Part shown: positions 20,264 to 27,727 of the stretch, one piece after another
Layout: each line of letters opens with the position of its first letter
How positions within the stretch are numbered: position 1 is the stretch's first letter
Assembly: GCA_963814165.1 (NCBI GenBank)
Contig: CAWFBW010000011.1
Span: 400,484 to 464,483 of the forward strand
DNA length: 64,000 nucleotides
Direction of reading: 5' to 3'
From: DASRAA01 sp963814165
Lineage (GTDB): Bacteria; Acidobacteriota; Terriglobia; Terriglobales; Acidobacteriaceae
Position numbers and translations under genes: made by a program
The notes under the pieces: model-generated
Databases searched by the model: none
Told to the model about the DNA's origin: nothing
The model's input: the letters and a program-made list of their open reading frames with translations, nothing else

Positions 20264-20612
20264 TTTTTGATCCCTCGATACTCCGGCTCAATTCCGTCTC
20301 CGAGCCATGCTCGGAGGTGGACTCCATTGAGTTCATACCGTGTGCAGCCACGATCTGTTGAACCGTCGAACGCATCATCGCCTCCGTCGCGATCAGTTCA
20401 ACTCCCGTCCTGGCCATCTCGGTCAAAAGCGCCCTACCCTGATCATCTATGAAGTCCACACGGTCCAAATCCACACAGAAGATCTTGTTAGTCGCGTGAC
20501 CGCTGGTTGATCTCCAGCATTTCTCCAATTCTTCGACCCAGGGTCCCTTTAGCTTGCCTTCGACCCGAAATACTACCCGGTCGTCCCGCTCTTCAATCGT
20601 TACCCGTAGCAT
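20256..20612 (-). CDS. STAS-domain protein (anti-anti-sigma-like)
   Basis: The start is placed at the ATG at 20612 (MLRVTIEERDDRVVF) because GCGAGG lies just upstream; an in-frame ATG at 20693 would add 27 low-complexity residues. The product of 118 residues has the STAS layout: a first strand, RVEGKLKGPWVEELEK, then the core CVDLDRVDFIDDQGRALL, where a phosphorylatable Ser/Thr is normally found. Here the position after ID is Asp-Gln (FIDDQG), so regulation by phosphorylation as in SpoIIAA is doubtful. The C-terminus is a charged tail. It is the first gene of a short minus-strand operon with the GrlR-like gene and probably ftsH. Confidence 0.65.
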   Translation of the reverse strand: MLRVTIEERDDRVVFRVEGKLKGPWVEELEKCWRSTSGHATNKIFCVDLDRVDFIDDQGRALLTEMARTGVELIATEAMMRSTVQQIVAAHGMNSMESTSEHGSETELSRSIEGSKNG

Positions 20613-20693
20613 GATGCCCTCGCATACCTCATCTACAGGTTTTTCGAGTGCATCCGAACGACCAAGCGAGAAAAACCGCCCCTGTGTTTGCAA

Positions 20694-21075
20694 GCTGTTC
20701 TATACATGAGGCTTATCGCCGACACGGCGGATATTATGTTTCACCGATGGCTGCTCCGCGGCGCCGATGATGACATCCCGTCAGACTGACGAGGAGGCTA
20801 CGGGTTCTGAAAAGGGCTCGGAGAACGTGGCGGACTACTGTGCCAATGCCAAACCGCCGCTCCTGGTCTTGTGTCGTCACTGCGGCGAGATAACGCCGAT
20901 TCTCTGCTGATCTGCTCGTCACGAAGGATTTTCCCCCAGCACGAGAGAGCCGCAACTAACTTTGTTTTCCGGCAAATACAGAAAAAACGGGAATCAGGAG
21001 GACATTGGTCGCTATCGTGCTGGTTCATGTACAGGTGTTCGGCTAGTAGCTCAAGCCGAGGATAGGAGATGACTT
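20694..21075. other. Divergent intergenic region between STAS and DUF1269 genes
   Basis: This separates the minus-strand STAS operon from the plus-strand DUF1269 gene and should contain both promoters. A GGAG about 10 bases before the ATG at 21076 is the likely ribosome binding site. No gene or clear operator was seen. Confidence 0.35.
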
Positions 21076-21425
21076 ATGGACCGCATGGTAGTGGTGGTTT
21101 TTGACAATGAAACCAAGGCGTACGAAGGGAAAAAGGCGCTCATGCAACTGGACGCCGAAGGCAGCATCAATGTCTACGCGCATGTGGTGTTGACAAAGCA
21201 CGCAGATGGCTCAGCCACAATCAAGCAAGAAGATGACTATGGACCGATTGGCACTCTGAGCGGTACGGCTCTCGGCTTCCTGATTGGTCTGCTGGGCGGC
21301 CCGGTAGGTGCGCTTATCGGCACTACCGCAGGGCTGGCTGGCGGAATGTTCTTTGACCTGAACAATGCCCGGGTTGGCGACGATTTCATCGATGACGTGA
21401 CCAAGGTTCTGTTACCGAACCGAGT
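21076..21425 (+). pseudogene. DUF1269 protein, C-terminus replaced at a junction
   Basis: This protein starts MDRMVVVVFDNETKAYEGKK and has the family's central glycine-rich hydrophobic hairpin (GTALGFLIGLLGGPVGALIG, then TTAGLAGGMFFDL), followed by DDFIDDVTKVLLPNRV. DUF1269 proteins are about 160 residues and continue with an acidic helix after this point. Here the match stops near 21425 and the next bases belong to a gpmA fragment in another frame; the open frame itself runs on to 21477 with unrelated residues. The role of DUF1269 is unknown, though it often occurs with stress genes. A GGAG precedes the ATG. Confidence 0.7.
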
Positions 21426-21593
21426 CTGGACGAGATGGATCTTATGTGGGTTCCCGTTGAACGGGACTGGCGGCTGAATGAAAGACATTACGGGGCGTTG
21501 CAGGGCCTCAACAAAGCTGAGACGGCAGCGAAATATGGCGAACAACAGGTGAAGCTCTGGCGCCGGAGTTGCGATGTTCGTCCGCAAATGTGA
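21426..21593 (+). pseudogene. gpmA: Internal fragment of phosphoglycerate mutase (gpmA)
   Basis: These 55 codons read in frame as a middle piece of 2,3-bisphosphoglycerate-dependent phosphoglycerate mutase. The start is LDEMDLMWVPVERDW, and it includes the very conserved LNERHYGALQGLNKAETA followed by KYGEQQVKLWRRS. That corresponds to roughly residues 75-130 of the usual 230-250-residue enzyme. The active-site RHG motif upstream and the C-terminal half are both absent. The fragment starts where the DUF1269 match stops and ends, by a stop at 21591-21593, where the convergent DUF362 gene loses its conserved C-terminus. It is a recombination relic, not a working gene. Confidence 0.85.
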
Positions 21594-22444
21594 GTAATTC
21601 GGCCGGGTTCGAATCCCATCAGGCGCGCACAGGTTGCATCCGCAGCGACCGGGTCATCCGCCAGCACGATAGTTCCCAGACGACGAGACGTGCCGTTAAG
21701 CGGGCCGTTTCCTTCCATTGCTAAGATGCCGTCCGCAATGACGAAGTGAACCGGAATGGTCGCGCACAGGTCGAGGATGCTTTCCTGGATGCCTTTCCAA
21801 TGCAGGATATTCTTCGGCCATCCGTATCTCGCACCTGGCACAACACCAAACATGTTCTTCATGCTAAGAGTGACACCCGACCAGTGGTGGGTCTTGATCT
21901 TGGGCATGGAGACCAGGAAATCCGCTTCCAGCACGGTTCGGGGAAGCCAGAGTTCCCGCATGCCCGTATAGCTCGCGCGTAGTGGGGTGCGAATAAGCTC
22001 GTCGCGATTCAGGTCGACGAATCGAATCTTTTCGTCTCGAAGACAATGCTCATAGCCACTCTGTGAGAGCACGAGCTGCGTGTCTCGCTGATGCCCTGGT
22101 CCCTCTGCCACCAGCACGGACTTGGCGCCGAGGCGGCGGAATGATTCGACGGCTGCACGGACCAGCAATGGATGCGTATTGATTGCATTGCCTGGAATGC
22201 AATCGACTAGGTTGGGCTTGAGGAGCACCGTCTTGCCTCGGACATCAATCAGAAAGAGGCGGAGGCCTGCGGTCAGAATTTGGTCAAGCTGTTGGGAGTA
22301 TTGCTGCGCATTGAGGATCGCGACTCGGGATCGCTTCGGTCGTTGATCCAAATGATATTTGGGCAGAAGGAAAGGAGCGGTGACCGTTGTGCCCGCCGCC
22401 AGAGCCGCGCTGCCAATTAGAAAGTCTCGACGAGTGACGATCAC
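21594..22444 (-). pseudogene. DUF362 protein with Tat signal, C-terminus lost
   Basis: The start is the GTG at 22444, overlapping the stop of the upstream cyclase-like gene (GTGA). The N-terminus MIVTRRDFLIGSAALAAG is a twin-arginine signal, so the protein is exported folded. The DUF362 core follows: LLKPNLVDCIPGNAINTHP, LVSMPKIKTHHWSGVTLSMK, NMFGVVPGARYGWPKN and VHFVIADGILAMEGNGP, up to CARLMGFEPGRI. The reading frame runs on to 21488, but beyond about 21594 it is antisense to the gpmA fragment, so the last part of the domain was replaced. DUF362 proteins sometimes carry iron-sulfur modules, but none is seen here. A fragment of a closely similar gene occurs at 32751. Confidence 0.75.
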
Positions 22445-23411
22445 TGTCCGACTCCTAAGGCCGACAAGGTGCGTCCGTAGTCCAGGGCAAGGCAGACCAG
22501 AGCCAGCGTGCCGGTGTCCTCAAGGCTTGCGAGATCAGGAAATGCAACAAGAGAACTGCGAAGCCGGGCAATCGGCCGGCGGTGAGCAGCAAGCGCGAGA
22601 ATTGCCCAGCTGAGACTCCATGCTACCGTAAGAGTCGCCGCAACCCGTTCCAAATACTGAACCCCGTTTTGCACGATCGGGTGCTGTCCTCGATCACTCA
22701 AGGCCAGAAGTGCAATTGCCGTATCGTCAGGATGCGGTGCAAGGGCAGCTCCATAGACGACTCCGTTCCCGGCGTTCCAGCCACCATCAGGGCAGGCACG
22801 ATCAAGCAGCATCTCGACCCCACGCTCAACGCGGAACGGGAGGTGCTCCAGATCGCCACAAGAACAGGGGATCTGCTTCAGGGCAAGGACTGCGAATGCG
22901 GTTGGAACGACCCAACTGACCGTGTCCGGAAACCATGGCCAGCCGTACTTGTCGGGGTCGAAACGAACGTGGCGATCGGCGGTACGAAATTTCCATTTCC
23001 AGAACCAATTCGATTCCTTGCCGGCACAATTCAGCAGCCAGTGGAGGCCCTGTAACCTTGCGGGTATCGCCGGCGAGAGATCACGAAGAGCCATCACCGC
23101 GAGCGAAGTGACCCAGCCACCCTCCTGATCGTCTCCGGGGAATACTGGCCAACTGCCATTAGGGCTCTGGGTACGCAAGAGAAAGTCCTGAGCACGTTCG
23201 TGTCGCCTACAGGCGCCGAGCCGAGGGCGAGCGCGGAGTAGCACGTCGGCTCAATGGCTGGCTGTGAAGACGATGCAAGGGCAGCCCATCCTCCACACGG
23301 GAGTTGTCGTAGGGAAAGTTCCGCCAATTGGGTGCTGAGTACAACGAGGTCGGTCGTCACAGTGGGCACTTTGTAATGCGAAATCTCTATGCTGTCAAAA
23401 CGCAGCGCCAC
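22441..23411 (-). CDS. Terpenoid cyclase/prenyltransferase-like repeat protein, frameshifted
   Basis: This protein of about 320 residues carries repeats of the squalene-hopene cyclase/prenyltransferase alpha-toroid type, with QW-like motifs: GGWAALASSSQPAIEPT, then SPNGSWPVFPGDDQEGGWVT and CPDGGWNAGNGV, each followed by a helix with a small-residue pattern. The N-terminal part is in one frame and the rest in the next, with the change at about 23225 in the stretch reading YSALALG. Full squalene cyclases are about twice as long and carry a DXDD motif, which is not evident here, so the catalytic activity is open. It is coupled by a 4-bp overlap to the Tat-exported DUF362 gene, suggesting a joint function. 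Confidence 0.65.
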
Positions 23412-23468
23412 GACGGCGATTTGTCGGCTACAAGTCCAGCCATTGTGCCGTTAGAAAGCCGGAGAATT

Positions 23469-23502
23469 AGTTTCCCAGTCAAAGTGTGATTGGTGAAATA
23501 AA
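23469..23502 (+). repeat. Direct repeat, copy 1 (34 bp)
   Basis: This 34-base sequence recurs at 23595-23628 with one mismatch (position 5, T against C). The common core begins CCCAGTCAAAGTGTGATTGG and continues through GTGAAATAAA. The two copies are 126 bp apart in the same orientation and lie just left of the MoxR fragment and the recombinase-trio element. No coding frame explains the conservation. Confidence 0.85.
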
Positions 23503-23594
23503 GTTGGCGAGCACGGTGCGAACGAAGCCGTTACGGACAGCCCGGCCTACGGAATCACATGGCAGTGTCCAAACCCAGCCGCGGAAAAGCGGCC

Positions 23595-23628
23595 AGTTCC
23601 CCAGTCAAAGTGTGATTGGTGAAATAAA
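23595..23628 (+). repeat. Direct repeat, copy 2 (34 bp)
   Basis: This is the second copy of the repeat at 23469-23502, with 33 of 34 bases identical. It ends in GAAATAAA and is followed by TCTCTGAC. The spacer between the copies is 92 bases and does not look like a CRISPR spacer series, because there are only two copies. Confidence 0.85.
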
Positions 23629-23862
23629 TCTCTGACTTCTGAGTTTCACGTTCCGATTGAAGCCGCAGATCTGCTGGCATGAGACGGCAAGTGAACAGAA
23701 TCAGGGTCTTAGACCTAAGAAAACGTATTTGCGCTTCGAACCCGCGCTCTAGGCGTCGAACCGAACCAACATATAAGGCTGCCGAATTGCCGCAAAAGCT
23801 CCGCATCAGCAAATGCAAAAGAAGCGCTTCCGTTGTAGTTTTCACGACGAAAGGAAGCCGAC

Positions 23863-24033
23863 GTGTTCTCGTCTGCAAGCGAACTTGCCGCAAAGCTGCG
23901 TGCAGCACGCTACATCATCGATCCAGTCACCCTGGAAGTGGTGTACCTGGCGGCCCGTGTGCGCAAGCCACTGCTGGTGGAAGGTCCGCCAGGATGTGGC
24001 AAGACCGAGCTGGCCTATTATGTTGCGCTGCGA
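23863..24033 (+). pseudogene. MoxR-type AAA ATPase, N-terminal fragment
   Basis: Starting at a GTG (MFSSASELAAKLRAARYIID), this encodes the first 57 or so residues of a MoxR-family AAA ATPase. It includes LAARVRKPLLVEGPPGCGKT with the Walker A motif, then ELAYYVALR. Beyond about 24033 the frame stays open but no longer matches the family, and the left part of the recombinase-trio element begins. The rest of the ATPase (Walker B, sensor motifs) was not found at the right side of the element either. MoxR ATPases act as chaperones with VWA proteins; this copy is inactive. Confidence 0.75.
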
Positions 24034-24149
24034 TTTATGTTCTGCCGGGGATCAGAATCGAAGTCAGATCAGCGTTTCTCCGCTTTTCGTCTCTACATAA
24101 ACGTGGCTACTTGGATACTGAGTGGACCACTCTCAAAGGAGATCCACTC

Positions 24150-25484
24150 ATGTTTGAACAGCTTTTGCAAAGACCTCATCACCTGGCACGTCATCGGACG
24201 GGGCCGTACTCGAAAGAGCGTCAGCTTTATCTTTCCCACCTCATTGCGGAGGGCCGCGCCAGAAACACACTGAAGCAAGTGGCCTGCCTGCTGCTTAGCA
24301 TTGCGCGATACCTCTCGATTGATCGAGACGGTGTCACGATGGAGGAGATCGAAGCTGCCGCCGAACGATGGCTTTGTTCGCCGCACCACAAATACTCCTC
24401 CATCCGGAGTCGCCGTGGAGCCAAGACTGCATTCATTTTTCACGCGTCCAAGTGGCTGCGGCTCCTCGGGCGACTGCACCATCCATTAGCGCAATCTCGC
24501 TTTGCATCGGAGCTTGAAGCTTTTCTCCGATTCCAGCGGGACGAGCGAGGATTGGCACCGAGCACAGTTTCGCGGCGACAGAAGCACGTGCAACAGTTTC
24601 TTATATCTGTTGCACCACATGCCAAGATTCTGAAGCGATTGAGTACCGCAGACATCTCCCAGTATCTCCGTTGTGCAGTGACGCGGGGCTGGGCTCGAAG
24701 CACCATCGCTCTACACATAGATTCCCTGCGGGCATTCTTCCGATTTTCAGAATGCAAGAAATGGTGTACGCCCGGTCTGGCGGAAACCATCGATTCGCCA
24801 CGGGTCTATCGTCATGAGCACCTGCCACGCGGTCCGCAGTGGGGTGACGTGCAGCGCCTGGTGGCAGCGTCGAAGGGATGCACGCCGACCGACATCCGCG
24901 ATCGGGCCATGCTGCTGCTTTGCGCCGTTTACGGCCTCCGTAACAGCGAGGTTCGCCTGCTTCGTTTAGAAGATCTCGACTGGGTGCAGGAAACGATCCT
25001 CGTGGCACGGTCGAAACAACGCAAAAGTCAGCTCTATCCTTTGGTTCAGGAAGTCGGCATGGCAACCTTGCGATATCTCCGCGAGGCCCGGCCTCGCACT
25101 GATCGACGCGAGCTCTTTCTCTCCATGAAACAGCCCTATCGCGCTATTACCGCGAGCGGTATGTATTCCATGGTTCGCAGACGCCAACGCAAGCTTGGGA
25201 TCAAACTCTCTCGTTACGGACCGCATTCTCTTCGTCATGCCTGTGCTACTCACCTGCTCGACCAGGGGTTTTCCCTCAAGGAGATTGGCGACCACCTCGG
25301 CCATATGTCCACGGAGGCTACGCAGATCTACGCCAAAGTGGATCTGGCTGCATTGCGAGAAGTCGCCGAAATGGACTTACAGGGATTTCTTGCTGCTGAG
25401 GAAACAGCGACACAGAAGTCCGCATCAAGAGCCCCGACAAGAATGCGCTCTGCTGCGACCTCCCAGAAGGGAGGTCAGCAATGA
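24150..25484 (+). CDS. Tyrosine recombinase, first of trio (RitA-like)
   Basis: The start is the ATG at 24150 (MFEQLLQRPHHLARH), with the ribosome binding site AAAGGA ten bases upstream; the longer open frame upstream belongs to the MoxR region. The 444-residue protein has an N-terminal SAM-like core-binding domain (about 115-220, ELEAFLRFQRDERGLAPSTV) and a C-terminal catalytic domain. Catalytic residues seen are Arg in VYGLRNSEVRLLRLEDL, Lys in SKQRKSQ, His-x-x-Arg in PHSLRHACATHLL, His in DHLGHMS and the Tyr nucleophile in TQIYAKV. All expected residues are present. Its stop overlaps the start of the second recombinase by 4 bp. Confidence 0.9.
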   Translation: MFEQLLQRPHHLARHRTGPYSKERQLYLSHLIAEGRARNTLKQVACLLLSIARYLSIDRDGVTMEEIEAAAERWLCSPHHKYSSIRSRRGAKTAFIFHASKWLRLLGRLHHPLAQSRFASELEAFLRFQRDERGLAPSTVSRRQKHVQQFLISVAPHAKILKRLSTADISQYLRCAVTRGWARSTIALHIDSLRAFFRFSECKKWCTPGLAETIDSPRVYRHEHLPRGPQWGDVQRLVAASKGCTPTDIRDRAMLLLCAVYGLRNSEVRLLRLEDLDWVQETILVARSKQRKSQLYPLVQEVGMATLRYLREARPRTDRRELFLSMKQPYRAITASGMYSMVRRRQRKLGIKLSRYGPHSLRHACATHLLDQGFSLKEIGDHLGHMSTEATQIYAKVDLAALREVAEMDLQGFLAAEETATQKSASRAPTRMRSAATSQKGGQQ

Positions 25485-26417
25485 GATTACAAAAGGCGGT
25501 CGAAGAATACATCGAGCACAAGCGTTCCTTGGGAATGATTTTCCGCAGCCAAGCAGTCATTCTCCGCGCCTTCGCAAAGGCTCAGGGAGATATCGATATA
25601 CAGGAAGTGTCGGGGCACGACACGCGCAAGTTCCTCGACGGAAATGGGCCGGTCACACATTCTTGGTTTGGCAAATACGGCACACTCAGAGGGTTCTATC
25701 GCTTCTCCCTAGCCCGGCACTATATCGTGCAAATCCCTCTGCAATCCAGCCGACCGCGTCCGCCCGAGGAGTTCGAGCCATACAATTTACACCATGCAGG
25801 ATATGCGCCGGCTTCTCGACGCCGCCCAACGCAAGCGCGAGGGCTGGTTGCTGGAGCCGCATACCCTTCGGATGCTGCTGCTCCTCCTCTACGGAACCGG
25901 GCTGCGCATCAGCGAGGCGGTCAGGCTCAGCCTGGCCGACCTTGATCTCTCCGCTGGTGTATTCACAATTCGTGAGAGCAAGTTCTACAAGAGCAGATTC
26001 GTTCCTGTGGGCCATGACCTGCTCAAGGCTCTTCGGCATTACATAGTGCTGCAGTGGCCAGCGGGCGCTCCGGCCACGACGCCGCTCTTGGGAACGCGGA
26101 AGGGCAATCGCGTGACACGCCAGCAAGCGGAAAGATCCTTCCAATGCTTGCGCAAGGAAGCTGGCGTATCTCGCGCGGGCGGCCCACGTAGCCAGCCGCG
26201 CTTGCATGACTTTCGGCATACCTTCGCAACAGTCCGTCTTGTCAGCTGGTATCGCGAGGGCAAGAATGTCCAACGCCTGTTGCCTCACTTGTCTACCTAC
26301 CTCGGGCATTACAAGATTCGACACACGCAGCGTTATCTCACGATGACCACTGAGCTGCTGCGCGAAGCGAGCATGTGTTTCGAACGCTACGCCACTCCGG
26401 AGGCGCAACATGCGTGA
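25481..26417 (+). CDS. Tyrosine recombinase, second of trio (RitB-like), frameshifted
   Basis: This starts at the ATG at 25481 inside the stop of the first recombinase. The N-terminal domain (MRLQKAVEEYIEHKRSLG...) reads well up to PPEEFEPY, then the frame changes at about 25788, where one extra A is likely (TACAATTT for TACATTT). The catalytic domain follows: MQDMRRLLDAAQRKREG, Arg in YGTGLRISEAVRLSL, Lys in ESKFYKSR, His-x-x-Arg in HDFRHTFAT, then YLGHYKIRHTQRYLTM with the Tyr. Repaired length is about 311 residues. All catalytic residues are present. The end overlaps the third recombinase by 8 bp. Confidence 0.85.
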
Positions 26418-27075
26418 TCGTACGTTGCTCGGCGGGTGGGTGCGGCGCTTCCTGCTAGAACATTTGGTGAGCGACCGCAACCTGGCGCATAACACGCAGC
26501 AGAGCTACCGGGATGGGATCGCTCTGCTCTTACCGTTCCTGGCGGTTCAGCAGAAAAAAGCAGTCGACAAGCTCCTGGTAGCCGACTTGTCGGCTGAGAC
26601 ACTGAAACTCTTCCTCGATTCCTTGGAGAAGCAACGCAAATGCTCGATCCGTACGCGAAACCAACGACTCGCTGTTATTCATGCGCTGGCTCGTTTCATT
26701 GCCGAGCGCAGCCCCGAGCACGTTGCATGGTGTGCCGAGATTCGTTCTGTGCCATTCAAGAGATTCCACAGGCCATCCCTGCCGTATCTGGACAAGCCGG
26801 AGATCGATGCTTTACTGGCAGCTCCCAATCGCAGCACTGTGCAGGGACATCGCGATTATGCACTGCTGTTATTCCTTTATAACTCCGGTGCTCGCGTCAC
26901 CGAAACAGCCTGTCTTCGCATTGCGGATATGGATCTGGATTCCGGCCGGATCAATGCGGTCAGGCTGAGGGGCAAGGGAGGAAAAACACGCTACTGTCCT
27001 CTATGGCCGGCCACGACAAAAGAAATTGCTCTTCTTACTCAGAACCGTTCTCCAAGATCAGCCGGTTTTCCTTAA
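26410..27075 (+). pseudogene. Tyrosine recombinase, third of trio (RitC-like), truncated
   Basis: This begins with the ATG at 26410, in the last codons of the second recombinase. It has a complete core-binding domain (about 10-110, NLAHNTQQSYRDGIALLLPF) and the first part of the catalytic domain, including Arg in YNSGARVTETACLRIADM and Lys in RGKGGKTRYCPL. The frame shifts near 27050; the other frame gives QDQPVFLNHRRQA for a few codons more and then ends. The His-x-x-Arg box and the Tyr nucleophile are missing, so it cannot recombine DNA. Full members are about 330 residues; 221 remain. Confidence 0.8.
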
Positions 27076-27095
27076 TCATCGCCGCCAGGCCTAGG

Positions 27096-27290
27096 AGCCT
27101 GCTTCTGAAACGACTGATTATCGCGTGCACCGTCCTTATCGTACTGCTGTCGCTGGTGGCGAGCCTCGCAGGGGCCTTGTCCTACGGGCATGATCGCCAT
27201 CGGATCGTTACGACGGCTCGAGGCGAAACCGTCGAGGTCCAAGCTGCGGGCGCGTCTACCGGTACAGCCTGCGAACCCTCGTGACCGGTG
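27096..27290 (+). pseudogene. Fragment of a predicted membrane protein
   Basis: In this stretch a plus-strand frame reads LLLKRLIIACTVLIVLLSLV followed by ASLAGALSYGHDRHRIVTTA, a hydrophobic helix and a soluble start. It continues after a one-base loss near 27250 as RVYRYSLRTLVTG. This looks like the N-terminus of a small membrane protein, not like a recombinase. The match breaks off near 27290. Its start and end are not defined and no family was assigned. It marks the sequence that now borders the truncated RIT element. Confidence 0.35.
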
Positions 27291-27727
27291 CCTCTTTGGT
27301 GATGGTCGAGCTGTCTCCCGGCGCCAGCCGTAGAATGCAAGGGTGCGATGTTGAGCTAAGTTTAGCCCTGCATTAAGGTGTTGTCCGCGCGATGCGAATT
27401 CTACTAACACATCTTGCCTTGGAACAATGGTCGGCACGGGCGCCTGCTAGGTTGGCAGAGGATCGCCTTCTCATGAAGTGAACAATATGAGGACGTGGCA
27501 GACTTATCGAAGCTACGACGGGATGTTTCCGGCGCGTTACTGCTGAATCACGGGCAACTCGAACCTGACCACCAAACGATGGTCGTTGAACACCGAATGA
27601 GATTTCTGATGGTCTTGAATGATCGCCTCAACGGTTCTACTTGAGGTAGGGGTGAAAACACGGGGCCTTTCGACTCCGGCTCTTCGCGCCTCAGTTCAAC
27701 ATGACGTTCTGAATATCTGCGACTGCT
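27291..27727. other. Intergenic stretch with no supported gene
   Basis: No convincing frame on either strand was found between the membrane-protein fragment and the 3' end of the GT39 gene. No hairpin terminator for the GT39 gene was recognised within it. Confidence 0.4.

Larger units (their letters stand above)
24034..27095 (+). mobile_element. Recombinase-in-trio (RIT) element, right end lost
   Basis: Three tyrosine recombinase genes follow one another in the same direction with overlaps of 4 and 8 bp. This is the hallmark of RIT elements, which carry three different recombinases (RitA, RitB, RitC) and little else. The left boundary is placed where a MoxR ATPase reading frame is interrupted (near 24034). 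On the right, the third recombinase stops short near 27090 and unrelated sequence follows, so the terminal repeat on that side is missing. Terminal inverted repeats could therefore not be confirmed. The boundaries are approximate. Confidence 0.8.

Noticed and set aside
21600..21640. tRNA-like T-arm sequence GGGTTCGAATCCCATC
   Set aside because: It is explained by the DUF362 coding frame on the minus strand (MGFEPGR), and no matching acceptor, D-arm or anticodon stem lies upstream.
23469..23628. Possible CRISPR array
   Set aside because: Only two repeats with a 92-base spacer and no cas genes nearby.
25686..26495. Open frame of 269 codons on the minus strand
   Set aside because: It is antisense to the second recombinase, which has a full set of catalytic residues.
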